NCBI RefSeq assembly: GCF_033542235.1
Contig: NZ_JAWRCU010000017.1
Location: 1 to 64,000, forward strand
Direction of reading: 5' to 3'
From: JAWRCU01 sp033542235
Lineage (GTDB): Bacteria; Pseudomonadota; Alphaproteobacteria; Rhizobiales; Rhizobiaceae
DNA: 64,000 nucleotides
Positions 1 through 8,279 of the stretch are shown piece by piece. The position numbers and the translations under genes are program-made. The notes under the pieces are model-generated. The model saw nothing but the letters and a program-made list of their open reading frames with translations. It was not told where the DNA came from and did no database searches. The first letter of the stretch is position 1. Every line of letters starts with the position of its first letter.

Positions 1-2
1 AA

Positions 3-101
3 GAGAAGATGGTCATCCGCATCGCGCTCGCCCGCAAGCTGCTCGTCATCCTCAATGCAAAAGCACGCGATGCGCGCATCGAGTTCGCTAATGCAACTTG
101 A
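3..101 (+). mobile_element. 3' end of an IS110-family-like transposase gene, cut by the window edge
   Basis: An open frame enters from the left edge and stops at the TGA at 99-101. Its 32 residues include ALARKLLVILNAKARD, which resembles the C-terminal helix of IS110/IS116-family transposases, where an ARKLL.ILNA-type segment near the C-terminus is common. Only the last part of the gene is visible, so whether the element is intact cannot be judged. A GC-rich palindromic repeat follows at once. The family call rests on this short motif alone. Confidence 0.6.
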
Positions 102-109
102 CACGTCAG

Positions 110-330
110 ATAGTCGCTCATCGCCCTCCTGAGCTTGTCGAAGGACGGCATCTTCTTCCCGTTTCCTCGACAAGCTCGGAACGGGGAGAAGGACGCCGGC
201 CGTTTTTGACGGCGTTTCTTCTGCAGCGCGGGCGATTGGCGAAATCAAAGCGGCAGTCGTGCCTCTCCCCGTTCACGGGGAGAGGATGCCGGCAGGCAGG
301 TGAGGGGCGGCGCCAACGGGCAAACGTTAA
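110..330. repeat. Rhizobial interspersed palindromic repeat, degenerate copy
   Basis: This non-coding stretch shares the core GCGATTGGCGAAATCAA and the flanking CGGCAGTCGTG with the cleaner copy at 51088-51256. It also has CTCTCCCCG/CGGGGAGAG hairpins. Its left half contains an inverted pair TGAGCTTGTCGA / TCGACAAGCTCG, so it may be a composite of two repeat types. It fills the gap between the transposase end and the hydroxyproline dehydratase gene. No protein-like ORF is convincing here. Confidence 0.75.
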
Positions 331-396
331 GCCGTTGGTGATCCCCTCCCAGGTCCAAATAAGTTTGCGGCTGAGGCCTAAAGGCAGAGGCGAGCT

Positions 397-1395
397 CTAC
401 CGCACCAGGAAGCCGCGCCCGAGCTCATCGCCCTCTTCCCGCCAGTATTCCGCCTTGCCGGAATAGAAGGCGCGGCCGCCGACACGGGCAATGACGGCAT
501 CGTAGGCGCCGGCTTTCGTGGTGCGGGCGACCGACCCTGTGAACAGCGAGCCCACGATGCTCTCGAAGGTTCTGGGCTCGCCGAGCCCCAACTCGCATTT
601 CGCATGCATCGCAGCCACCCGCGCCGTCACGCCGGAACCGGTCGGTGAGCGGTCGACTTCGGCTTCCGCGAAGACGCAGACGTTTCTTGTCGGCTGTGAC
701 GAACCGTCGCCGCCGTCGGTGAGGATCGAACCGTAAAGGAAGGCGAGATCGTCATGGTCGGGGTGAAACAGCGGGATCTCGAGCTTGACTTTTTCCGTCA
801 ACGCCGACGCGGCGTCGACGAAATCGCGCGCCCGGTCACGGCCGAATTCGAGGCCGAACTGGCGGCAGTCGGCCAGTGCATAAAAGGCGCCGCCATAGGC
901 GATGTCGAAAATGATCGACCCGTATCGTTCGAGGCAAACCGATCTGCCGGCTTCGAACAGGAAAGCTGGCACGCTCTCGAATGACACCGCACCCGACTTG
1001 CCGTCCTTCACCTCGACGGAGGCGGCCACCATGCCGCATGGGCATTCGATGTTGACCGTCGTCAGCGGCTCGCGAATGGCTACCAGCCCCTGATCCACGG
1101 CATAGCGACCGAGGGCGATGACGGCGTGCCCGCACATGGTCGAATAGCCCTCATTGTGCATGAAGAGCACGGCGATGTCGGCGCCCGGCAGGTCCGGTTC
1201 GACCAGCAATGCACCGTACATGTCGTAATGGCCGCGCGGCTCGAACATCAGCATCCTGCGCAGATGGTCGAGATTGTCGCGGACCCAGGCGCGCTTTTCT
1301 AGGATGGTGCCTTTCGGTATCGGCGGATAACCGCCGGTCACTATGCGTATCGGCTCGCCGCCGGTATGCATGTCGATGACGGTGAGCTTGTCCAA
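397..1395 (-). CDS. trans-3-hydroxy-L-proline dehydratase (proline racemase superfamily)
   Basis: This cytoplasmic enzyme of about 332 aa belongs to the proline racemase/hydroxyproline epimerase fold. The first catalytic motif, MHNEGYSTMCGHA, has its Cys at about residue 88. The second motif reads DRSPTGSG, with Thr at about 252 where racemases and epimerases have Cys. In this family Cys/Thr marks trans-3-hydroxy-L-proline dehydratases, which make pyrroline-2-carboxylate. The start is taken as TTG at 1395 because the family's N-terminus (LTVIDMHTGGEP) begins there and a GGAG lies just upstream. The longer frame adds 26 arginine-rich residues that look non-coding. It lies 19 nt downstream of the lyase-family gene on the same strand, so the two are probably cotranscribed. 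Confidence 0.88.
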   Translation of the reverse strand: MDKLTVIDMHTGGEPIRIVTGGYPPIPKGTILEKRAWVRDNLDHLRRMLMFEPRGHYDMYGALLVEPDLPGADIAVLFMHNEGYSTMCGHAVIALGRYAVDQGLVAIREPLTTVNIECPCGMVAASVEVKDGKSGAVSFESVPAFLFEAGRSVCLERYGSIIFDIAYGGAFYALADCRQFGLEFGRDRARDFVDAASALTEKVKLEIPLFHPDHDDLAFLYGSILTDGGDGSSQPTRNVCVFAEAEVDRSPTGSGVTARVAAMHAKCELGLGEPRTFESIVGSLFTGSVARTTKAGAYDAVIARVGGRAFYSGKAEYWREEGDELGRGFLVR

Positions 1396-1414
1396 GCAGT
1401 GTCTCCGGTCGGCT

Positions 1415-2236
1415 CTATTTGCCCTGCGGCTTGGCGAAAAGCTCCTGCACCTTGGCGAAGGGCATGCCCGCACGGGTGAACGCGAAGGTACCGTCTCCCA
1501 GCATCTCGCGCGCGGCGGTCTCCAGCATGCCGTAGCAGAAGGTGGTGAGCTTCGAGCCGAGTGAGATCCGCTTGGCCCCCGCGTTCGAGAGGTCGGCTAC
1601 GGTAAAACCAGGGACGACCAGCACGTTGACCGGCTTCGACACCGCCTTGCAGATCTCCGCGACCGTTTCGATGTCGGCGATGCCCGGCGCATAGAGCACG
1701 TCGGCACCGGCCTCCTCGAAGGCCTGCAGGCGGCGGATCGTATCATCGAGATCAGGACGGCCCCAGAGATAGTTCTCGCAGCGCGCCGTGAAGACGAAAT
1801 CGCTCTTCAGCGAACGGGCGGCATCTGCCGCCGCGGCGACCCGCTCGAGCGCGAGACTGAATTCGTAGATAGGGCTGTCCGGATCGCCCGTGTGGTCCTC
1901 GATGGAGCAGCCCGCGAGACCTGCGGCCGAAGCTGCGAAAATCGTTTCCTCGGCGCTTTCCGGGCTGTCGCCCTTGCCCTTTTCGAGATCGGCCGAGACC
2001 GGCAGGTCGGTCGCCGCGGCCATTTCGCGGCAATGGTGGATCATCGCCTCGAATCCCACAGCGCCGTCGGGCAGGCCCCGCGAGAACGCAAAGCCGGCGC
2101 TGGTCGTTGCAAGCGCCTTGAAGCCCAGTGAGGTGAAAAGCTTGGCCGTGCCCATATCCCACGGGTTGGGGATCACGAATGCGCTTGGCGCCTGGTGCAG
2201 CGCGCGAAATATCTTGCCTTTGTCGCCTGTATCCAT
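1415..2236 (-). CDS. Isocitrate lyase/PEP mutase family protein
   Basis: This is a TIM-barrel enzyme of about 273 aa in the isocitrate lyase/phosphoenolpyruvate mutase superfamily. It opens with the typical AFVIPNPWDMGTAKLF and LATTSAG segments, carries the metal-site region SADLEKGKGDSPE and SIEDHTGD, and ends in the usual family region. The KKCGH motif of true isocitrate lyases is absent, so it is more likely a 2-methylisocitrate-lyase-like or oxaloacetate-hydrolase-like member. Its substrate cannot be read from sequence. ATG at 2236 has AGGA about 10 nt upstream and is preferred over two in-frame ATGs further out. It probably heads an operon with the hydroxyproline dehydratase. Confidence 0.85.
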   Translation of the reverse strand: MDTGDKGKIFRALHQAPSAFVIPNPWDMGTAKLFTSLGFKALATTSAGFAFSRGLPDGAVGFEAMIHHCREMAAATDLPVSADLEKGKGDSPESAEETIFAASAAGLAGCSIEDHTGDPDSPIYEFSLALERVAAAADAARSLKSDFVFTARCENYLWGRPDLDDTIRRLQAFEEAGADVLYAPGIADIETVAEICKAVSKPVNVLVVPGFTVADLSNAGAKRISLGSKLTTFCYGMLETAAREMLGDGTFAFTRAGMPFAKVQELFAKPQGK

Positions 2237-2386
2237 CTCAGCAATTCCTGACATTAGCAATCGGGAAGGCAATACTAATCATAGACGATCCGGGCGACAA
2301 ACGGGCGACGCAAGAATCCAAAGCGTCATCCTGACAAGGGCTGGAGGGTTTGCTTCCAGCTTGTCGTCGAGTGAGTTGCGGACGCC

Positions 2387-3241
2387 TTAGAATCGGCTCT
2401 CGTCCTCCTTGGCCAGCACCTTCAATGCGTCCGAATCGACGATGAAGCGGGAGGCCGCCTCGTCCCAGCGATATGTAACGGCGATCTGGCGGTTCGCCTC
2501 CTGCAGCGCATCTTCTCCATCGCAGATCTCGCCGGTCGGCTTCGTCGTCTCGGTCACGGTCACGACGATGTCGGAATAGGCGCGCCCGTCACGGTCGCCA
2601 GCGCGGAACTCCGGCATCTGCTGATGCTCGAAGCTGCAGGATTTGTCGCTGAAGGTGAAGATCGTATCGATGAGTTGCAGCCGGTCCTTGCGTAGCAGGA
2701 TCAGCGCGCTCGTCACATAATCCTGGTTCGAATTGAAATGCATGCTCATCGTGATGACGGCATCCTTGCCCTCGCCGAGCGAGATATGGCTGGGCTCGAG
2801 GAAATTGGTGATCTGGTCGTAAGCGATGTCGGCAGCGTCGAGCAGCTTCGGCGTTCCCGCGAGGCTGTAGAGCGCGAGCACGGCGAAGCCTTCCGCGCTG
2901 TCGGTCGCCTGGCCGAGATCATAGAGGATCAGCAGGCGGTCCTTGCCGTCGGACTGGACAGCCAGCACGGCAGCGTAGCCAAAGCTGAGCGTCTCGGGCG
3001 GGGCGCTCGTGATTTGATCGCCGGCAATATGCCGAACGTCGATCACCTTGTGGCCTTGATACAGTGCATCGGCCGCGGCGAGATCCGGGACCACCAGGTG
3101 GGCAAGATCGAGATATGTGACGTCCGTACCGGGAACCTTCTCGCCAAGATCGGGGAAGATGACGCCTTCGGCCCGCGCTGCGGCTCCACAATACAGCGCG
3201 ACAGGCAATACAAGCAGCAGCCGACAGATGAAGACCCGCAA
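2387..3241 (-). CDS. Exported protein of unknown function
   Basis: This 284-aa protein has a clear signal peptide (hydrophobic residues about 6-20, cleavage after AAARA), so it should be periplasmic or secreted. The mature part is mostly beta-type sequence with two Cys (in DKSCSF and EICDGED) that could form a disulfide. I recognise no family. The TTG start at 3241 is supported by a G-rich ribosome site (AGGGGGG) about 8 nt upstream. About 250 nt without a gene separate it from dut. Confidence 0.7.
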   Translation of the reverse strand: MRVFICRLLLVLPVALYCGAAARAEGVIFPDLGEKVPGTDVTYLDLAHLVVPDLAAADALYQGHKVIDVRHIAGDQITSAPPETLSFGYAAVLAVQSDGKDRLLILYDLGQATDSAEGFAVLALYSLAGTPKLLDAADIAYDQITNFLEPSHISLGEGKDAVITMSMHFNSNQDYVTSALILLRKDRLQLIDTIFTFSDKSCSFEHQQMPEFRAGDRDGRAYSDIVVTVTETTKPTGEICDGEDALQEANRQIAVTYRWDEAASRFIVDSDALKVLAKEDESRF

Positions 3242-3494
3242 AAGAACCCCCCTTCAGCAGGTTTCGCAAAGTGTCCCCCGGTTTTGCGATAACGACCTGC
3301 AGCAAACGGATGAAACCGAGCAGGCATTCGTGCGACAACTCACGAATATCCGCTGAGTGAAGACGGACGAAGCTATCACGAACTGAAACGGGATTCAGCC
3401 GGTAAGCAACCACATTCGTTTTGATTTCGAACTTCGCTCCGAGCCCTTCCCACTGAAGCGGGCCTCAAAATCACGACACCAGGGGAAAAATCGC

Positions 3495-3968
3495 TCAGCG
3501 CGTGCCCGTCGAGCCAAAACCGTTTGACCCGCGCGCCGTGTCACCGGCTAGGGACTTCTCTGCAACCGCCAGGCGAGCAACCCTGGCGAAGACGATCTGG
3601 GCGATACGCGCGCCGCGCGTGACCACATAGGGATCGTCGCCCAGATTCACGAGCAGCACCTTGACCTCGCCGCGATAGTCGCTGTCGATCGTGCCGGGCG
3701 TGTTGAGGCATGTAACGCCGTGATTGAGCGCAAGGCCGGAGCGCGGCCTGACCTGCCCCTCGAAACCTTCGGGGATTTCGAGGACAAGGCCCGTCGGAAC
3801 CAGCGCCCGCTTGCCGGGCAGTATCAGGAGGGGCCTGTCGTCCGGGACGGCAGCCCGCAAATCCATGCCCGCCGCGCCTGCCGATTCATAGGCCGGCAGC
3901 GCCAGCCCCTCGGCATGGGGGAGGCGGACAATTCCGATCTCGGGATGGGTTTCCGATGACTTGGTCAT
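3495..3968 (-). CDS. dut: Deoxyuridine 5'-triphosphate nucleotidohydrolase (dUTPase)
   Basis: Homotrimeric dUTPase of 157 aa that hydrolyses dUTP to dUMP and pyrophosphate, keeping uracil out of DNA and feeding thymidylate synthesis. All five family motifs are visible in order: AGMDLRA, RPRSGLA, GTIDSDYRGEV, RIAQIVFA and the C-terminal RGSNGFGSTG arm. The length is normal. In many rhizobial genomes dut follows coaBC directly, whereas here coaBC is about 41 kb away, which implies rearrangement or insertion. Confidence 0.97.
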   Translation of the reverse strand: MTKSSETHPEIGIVRLPHAEGLALPAYESAGAAGMDLRAAVPDDRPLLILPGKRALVPTGLVLEIPEGFEGQVRPRSGLALNHGVTCLNTPGTIDSDYRGEVKVLLVNLGDDPYVVTRGARIAQIVFARVARLAVAEKSLAGDTARGSNGFGSTGTR

Positions 3969-4050
3969 GGAGGGAGCTCTATTGGCCGGTCAAACGCTCC
4001 CGTCAACCTCAGGGAGGTCGGGTCACGAGCTTTTCAACGGATTTCGCTCA

Positions 4051-4521
4051 TCAGCGCACCTCAACCGGGACGGCTGTAGTTTCCTTGATTTCCTCCATCA
4101 CGAACGATGCGGAGACGTCCGAGAGCGGCACCTTGGCGATTAGACGCTGGTAGAGCCGGTCATAGGCCTTCACATCCGCGACACGGGCGCGCAGCACGTA
4201 ATCGAGGTCGCCGGACATGCGGTAGACGCCGGTGATTTCCGGAAGGCTCGTTACTGCTTCCTTGAACCGCTTCAGCCAGTCGGGGTCGTGATTCAATGTT
4301 CGGATCAGGATGAAGACGGAGAGGCCGAGACCGAGCCTGTCGGCATCGACCAGGGCGACACGGCCGGTGATCACGCGCTCGTCCTCAAGTCTGCGCACGC
4401 GCCGCCAGCAGGCGTTGCGCGACAGTCCCACGCGCTGCGAGAGGTCGTCGACCGACAGTGTGCCGTCGCGCTGGAGCTCGGCAAGAATTCGTCGGTCCAT
4501 CGTATCGATTTCGGCGATCAT
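4051..4521 (-). CDS. Lrp/AsnC family transcriptional regulator
   Basis: Protein of about 156 aa with an N-terminal winged helix-turn-helix (MDRRILAELQRDGTLSVDDL, then VGLSRNACWRRVRRLE) and a C-terminal RAM ligand-sensing domain (ITGVYRMSGDLDYVLRARV). Such proteins form octamers that sense amino acids. ATG at 4521 fits the family's usual N-terminus. A longer frame to 4653 would overlap the divergent gene's promoter and adds unrelated sequence. It is transcribed away from the small membrane protein at 4634, which may be its target. Confidence 0.9.
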   Translation of the reverse strand: MIAEIDTMDRRILAELQRDGTLSVDDLSQRVGLSRNACWRRVRRLEDERVITGRVALVDADRLGLGLSVFILIRTLNHDPDWLKRFKEAVTSLPEITGVYRMSGDLDYVLRARVADVKAYDRLYQRLIAKVPLSDVSASFVMEEIKETTAVPVEVR

Positions 4522-4633
4522 AGAGGGATGGTTGTCCCAAGATAAAGCGCTTTTCAAGAACAAATTGGGACAAATGACTTGATCCGATGTGACATTATGC
4601 ACGCTCCAATCAGAGTTGATGGAGAATCCCGGC

Positions 4634-4849
4634 ATGACTTCGCGTCTCGCCAAGCTCTTTACCGAACATCCGGCCTCAGTGGACGAGACCTATCTCGGCC
4701 ACATGGCATTTGCGGCCTCGTTCGCCGGGCGACTGTTCCTGGCCGGCGGGGCGGCGATCGTGCACGCCTTCTTGCCTTTCCTGTTCGAGAGGACAGCGAG
4801 CGGCATCATCCGCCAGCTCTACGAACGGACGCATAACAGAGGCCGGTAA
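4634..4849 (+). CDS. Small DUF6356-like membrane protein
   Basis: Protein of about 71 aa with one hydrophobic segment (FAGRLFLAGGAAIVHAFLPF) followed by a short basic tail containing SGIIRQLYERT. The pattern HPASVDETYLGHM...HAFLPFLFERT resembles a small alphaproteobacterial membrane-protein family that I recall as DUF6356. Its function is unknown. ATG at 4634 has GGAG about 11 nt upstream, and an upstream ATG at 4619 is also possible. It is divergent from the Lrp-type regulator with about 110 nt between starts. Confidence 0.65.
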   Translation: MTSRLAKLFTEHPASVDETYLGHMAFAASFAGRLFLAGGAAIVHAFLPFLFERTASGIIRQLYERTHNRGR

Positions 4850-4995
4850 GGTCAGCATCGGCAGGATTGGAAAGGGCCGCGAGCCAAACGCGCATCACGC
4901 CGCTGTCGCCGGAACGGATCCAGGAGAGACCGCTTCCTGCAAAATGCGGAACCGGATAGAGTCCGGTGATTCACCGTTTGCGGCGAGGAGCGTGT

Positions 4996-5739
4996 ATGCA
5001 AAAAGGCGTGTTGCCGATCGGGGTTCTTCCGTCATCCAAGCGGAAGTCCCGAGTCTCCATCTGCATTTTCGCTGTCCTTTCAGCAGCAATTCTGGGCAGT
5101 AACCCTGCTGCGGCAGATTGCAGGAGCGGGCCTTCACCCAATGTCGAATGGCAGGACTGCAACAAGAGCAGGCTCATGCTGGGCGGCAGCGATTTGACCG
5201 GTGCAAATCTCGCCGGCGCCGATTTCACGTCGACGGATTTCAGGGATACGAATCTTTCCGGAGCTAACCTGGAAAAGGCTCTGCTCGTCCGGGCTTCGCT
5301 CGCCGGGGCGACTGCCAAGAACGCGAATTTCAGTCGTGTCGAGGCCTACCGCACCAGCTTCGCCGGTGCTTCCATGCCAGATGCGTCCTTCGCCAGCGCC
5401 GAAGGGGAGCGTGCGGATTTTTCCGGAGCCGACCTCACCGGAGTCGATTTCAGCAAGGCCGAGCTCGGCCGGGCGATTTTTCAGAAGGCGACGATAACCG
5501 GCGCCAAGTTCCCCCTGGCGAATCTCTCCCGAGCCGATTTCCAAGGTGTGGTCTTCGAAGGTCCGATCAATTTCGACAGAGCCTTCATGTTTCTGACCCA
5601 GATCCAAGGGCTCGATTTGTCGGCGGCCACCGGGCTCACGCAATGGCAGGTGGACCTCGCCTGCGGCGACGCCAAGACCAAATTGCCGGCAGGTCTCACT
5701 GCACCGAAAAACTGGCCCTGTGACTTCCAATTGGACTGA
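4996..5739 (+). CDS. Exported pentapeptide-repeat protein
   Basis: Protein of 247 aa with a signal peptide (residues about 1-34, ending NPAAA). About 20 pentapeptide units of the A(D/N)LXX type follow (for example SDLTGANLAGADF and TNLSGANLEKA), which fold as a right-handed quadrilateral beta-helix. The C-terminal part (LTQWQVDLACGDAKTKLP) is a common capping region in bacterial pentapeptide proteins. ATG at 4996 has GAGGAG 5 nt upstream. Its role is unknown, and export argues against a gyrase-protecting Qnr-like function. Confidence 0.85.
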   Translation: MQKGVLPIGVLPSSKRKSRVSICIFAVLSAAILGSNPAAADCRSGPSPNVEWQDCNKSRLMLGGSDLTGANLAGADFTSTDFRDTNLSGANLEKALLVRASLAGATAKNANFSRVEAYRTSFAGASMPDASFASAEGERADFSGADLTGVDFSKAELGRAIFQKATITGAKFPLANLSRADFQGVVFEGPINFDRAFMFLTQIQGLDLSAATGLTQWQVDLACGDAKTKLPAGLTAPKNWPCDFQLD

Positions 5740-5894
5740 CGAGTCATCTCGTGGCGAAACGCGACAGAGCATAAGTTTGTGCCCGGGTCGGCGCCGCAGA
5801 CGATGCGCGCTCGGAAGTCTGTCGCATGCCAATTCCGTTCGACATGTCGGGTTCTCGTCGCTATATGCTCGCGCAAATAGCTCGGAATGGCTCG

Positions 5895-5975
5895 GGGGAC
5901 AGTTTACTTTTTTCCGCTGGTGCGGACTTAGGAAGCGGCATTTCCCTATCTGCGGGAAAAAAGTAAACTGTCCCC
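5895..5975. repeat. REP-like inverted repeat upstream of prfC
   Basis: Two arms of at least 20 bp (5895-5916 and 5953-5975) starting GGGGACAGTTTACTTTTTT face each other around a spacer of about 36 nt. A third copy lies at 7613-7632, just after the prfC stop. GGGGACAGTTTAC-type units resemble REP elements mobilised by RAYT transposases, though no such transposase is in the window. The distance to the prfC start is 35 nt, so the hairpin may affect prfC expression. Confidence 0.75.
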
Positions 5976-6010
5976 GGGAGTCAGCCCGGCTTGCGACAGG
6001 AATTCCTGAC

Positions 6011-7600
6011 ATGTCGGACGACATTTCCCGCGCGGTGGCGCGCCGCCGCACATTCGCGATCATTTCGCACCCGGACGCCGGCAAGACGACGCTGACGGAG
6101 AAGCTGCTGCTGTTCGGCGGCGCGATCCAGCTTGCCGGCGAGGTGAAGGCCAAGAAGGACCGCATGAACACGCGCTCCGACTGGATGAAGATCGAGCGCG
6201 AGCGCGGCATCTCGGTGGTCACCTCGGTGATGACCTTCGAATATGGCGACCATGTCTTCAACCTGCTTGATACGCCCGGACACGAGGACTTCGCCGACGA
6301 CACCTACCGCACGCTGACGGCAGTCGATTCCGCCGTCATGGTGATCGATGCCGCGAAAGGCATCGAGCCGCGCACGCTGAAGCTCTTCGAGGTCTGTCGG
6401 CTGCGCGACATCCCGATCGTCACCTTCGTCAACAAGATGGACCGCGAGAGCCGCGACCCGTTCGAGATCCTCGACGAGATCGAAAAGAAGCTCGCGCTCG
6501 ACACGGCCCCGGTGACCTGGCCGATCGGCCGCGCCAAGAGCTTCGTCGGAACCTACCATCTGGCCGACAACGCGGTGCGTCACGGCGATGCGGAGAAGGA
6601 GCGGACGAAAGTCAATGGGCCGGAGTCCGACAAGGTCGCCGGCATGTTGCCCGAGAACGAGCGCGACGCCTTCACCGAGGAGATGGAGCTGGCGCGGGAG
6701 GCCTGTCGGCCCTTCGGTCTGAAGGCCTTCCGGGAGGGACACCTCACGCCGGTGTTCTTCGGCTCGGCGCTGCGCAATTTCGGCGTGCGCGACCTGATCG
6801 AGGCGCTGGGCGAGATCGGTCCCGCGCCGCGCGACCAGGAGGCGGATCGCCGGCTGATCCATGCGACCGAGCCGGCGATGAGCGCCTTCGTCTTCAAGAT
6901 CCAGGCGAACATGGACCCCAACCACCGCGACCGCATCGCCTTCGTCAGGGTCTGCTCCGGCAAGCTGGCGCGCGGCATGAAGGCCAAGCTGGTGCGCACC
7001 GGCAAGCCCATGAGCCTGTCCGCGCCGCAGTTCTTCTTCGCCCGTTCGCGTATCACAGCCGACGAGGCCTTTGCCGGGGACGTGGTCGGCATCCCCAATC
7101 ATGGCACGCTGAGGATTGGCGACACGCTGACGGAGGGCGAGGACATACTGTTCCGCGGCGTTCCGAATTTCGCGCCGGAAATATTGCGGCGCGTCCGCCT
7201 GGGCGACGCGATGAAGGCGAAGAAGCTGAAGGAGGCGCTGCAGCAGATGGCAGAGGAGGGCGTGGTGCAGCTCTTCCAGCCGGAAGACGGCTCACCGGCA
7301 ATTGTCGGCGTGGTCGGCGCGCTCCAGCTCGACGTCCTGAAGGAACGACTCAATGTCGAATACGGCCTGCCGGTCGATTTCGAAGTGGCGCGTTTCACCA
7401 TCTGCCGCTGGATCTCGGCCGACAACAGCGCCGAGCTTACGCGATTCATCGAGTCGCATCGCGGCGATATCGCGCGCGACCTCGATGGCGACCCGGTGTT
7501 CCTGGCCCCGCATGAATTCGGCCTGAACTACGAGGCCGATCGCTGGCGCGACGTGCGCTTCGCGGCGGTGAAAGACTATCAGGTGCGCGAGGCGGCTTAG
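6011..7600 (+). CDS. prfC: Peptide chain release factor 3 (RF3)
   Basis: Translational GTPase of 529 aa, normal for RF3, that recycles RF1/RF2 after stop-codon peptide release. GTPase motifs are clear: G1 SHPDAGKTT, switch I with GISVVTSVM, G3 DTPGHEDF and G4 NKMD. The C-terminal half carries the RF3 signatures QFFFARSR and VVGALQLDVLKERL. ATG at 6011 is chosen because it matches the RF3 N-terminus (RRRTFAIISHPDAGK) and has AGGAA 9 nt upstream. The frame stays open upstream through the repeat, but that part is not RF3. Confidence 0.97.
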   Translation: MSDDISRAVARRRTFAIISHPDAGKTTLTEKLLLFGGAIQLAGEVKAKKDRMNTRSDWMKIERERGISVVTSVMTFEYGDHVFNLLDTPGHEDFADDTYRTLTAVDSAVMVIDAAKGIEPRTLKLFEVCRLRDIPIVTFVNKMDRESRDPFEILDEIEKKLALDTAPVTWPIGRAKSFVGTYHLADNAVRHGDAEKERTKVNGPESDKVAGMLPENERDAFTEEMELAREACRPFGLKAFREGHLTPVFFGSALRNFGVRDLIEALGEIGPAPRDQEADRRLIHATEPAMSAFVFKIQANMDPNHRDRIAFVRVCSGKLARGMKAKLVRTGKPMSLSAPQFFFARSRITADEAFAGDVVGIPNHGTLRIGDTLTEGEDILFRGVPNFAPEILRRVRLGDAMKAKKLKEALQQMAEEGVVQLFQPEDGSPAIVGVVGALQLDVLKERLNVEYGLPVDFEVARFTICRWISADNSAELTRFIESHRGDIARDLDGDPVFLAPHEFGLNYEADRWRDVRFAAVKDYQVREAA

Positions 7601-7612
7601 GCAGCTAGCTCA

Positions 7613-7632
7613 GGGGACAGTTTACTTTTTCC
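7613..7632. repeat. Single copy of the GGGGACAGTTTAC repeat downstream of prfC
   Basis: The sequence GGGGACAGTTTACTTTTT starts 13 nt after the prfC stop, in the same orientation as the left arm of the inverted repeat at 5895. prfC is therefore bracketed by related repeats. No paired arm was found here, and the tract CTTTTT could add to termination. Confidence 0.65.
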
Positions 7633-7712
7633 GCCCGCGTCCCCGGCGCCCCATCCGACCTCGCGGGCGCCGGCTTCGTGGCAGCTCCGGACGGGGCGCG
7701 ACCCCGTCTGAC

Positions 7713-8240
7713 TCACCCAGTCCCGCGCCGGGAAGAGCCCTCGCAGCGCTGCGACGCCGCGAGGGGTCGCTTGTGCCATATCATCGTCTCGCCGAGTGCG
7801 CGCAAGCCAAGATAGCCGGTCACGGCGATCTCGTTCGGGCCTCTGGACGCCAGTGCGGCGTTGTAGCTGCGGCCTTCCTCCGGATCGTAGACGCGGCCGC
7901 CGTCCCAGGCGCCATTCTGGTCAGGTGTCAGGCCCTTCAGCACTTCCAGTCCGCAGATGCTCCGGTTGCGCAGCGACGGATCGGGATTGTTTGCGTCAAC
8001 CAACCCCGAGCCTTCCCTTTGCAATCGCGGATTGAGCCAGACGATCCGGCCGCAGAGCTTTTCGCCCTCGCATCGATATATCTCGACCACCGCCTTGCCG
8101 TCATTCGTCTGCCATGTCGTGAATACGTCGCCGTTCGATGCGGCACCGTTCCCGGCTGCAAAGGCCGATGCGACCAGCGCGGTGCCGAGCACCGTCACCG
8201 CCCTTCGCCCGAATGGATTGATTGACGTGTATTGCAGCAT
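7713..8240 (-). CDS. Exported DUF2147 family protein
   Basis: Protein of about 175 aa with a signal peptide (GTALVASAFAAGNGAAS) and the DUF2147 pattern: W.T.DGKAVVEIYRC, LCGRIVWL, a SLRNRSICG segment, GRVYDPEEGRSYNA and GYLGLRALGETMIW. Members are periplasmic and mostly uncharacterised. ATG at 8240 has GGAG 7 nt upstream, and two further ATGs (8246, 8258) are possible starts. The C-terminal basic tail (SSRRGTG) lies outside the domain. Confidence 0.85.
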   Translation of the reverse strand: MLQYTSINPFGRRAVTVLGTALVASAFAAGNGAASNGDVFTTWQTNDGKAVVEIYRCEGEKLCGRIVWLNPRLQREGSGLVDANNPDPSLRNRSICGLEVLKGLTPDQNGAWDGGRVYDPEEGRSYNAALASRGPNEIAVTGYLGLRALGETMIWHKRPLAASQRCEGSSRRGTG

Positions 8241-8279
8241 GGTCATGCTCCGGGCCATCGATCAGAGTTCAATTGGGCC

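Noticed and set aside
5134..6303. Minus-strand open frame of 389 aa across the pentapeptide gene and prfC start
   Set aside because: Its low-complexity EIRxGEIG pattern is the mirror of the pentapeptide repeats, and it crosses two real genes and a repeat.
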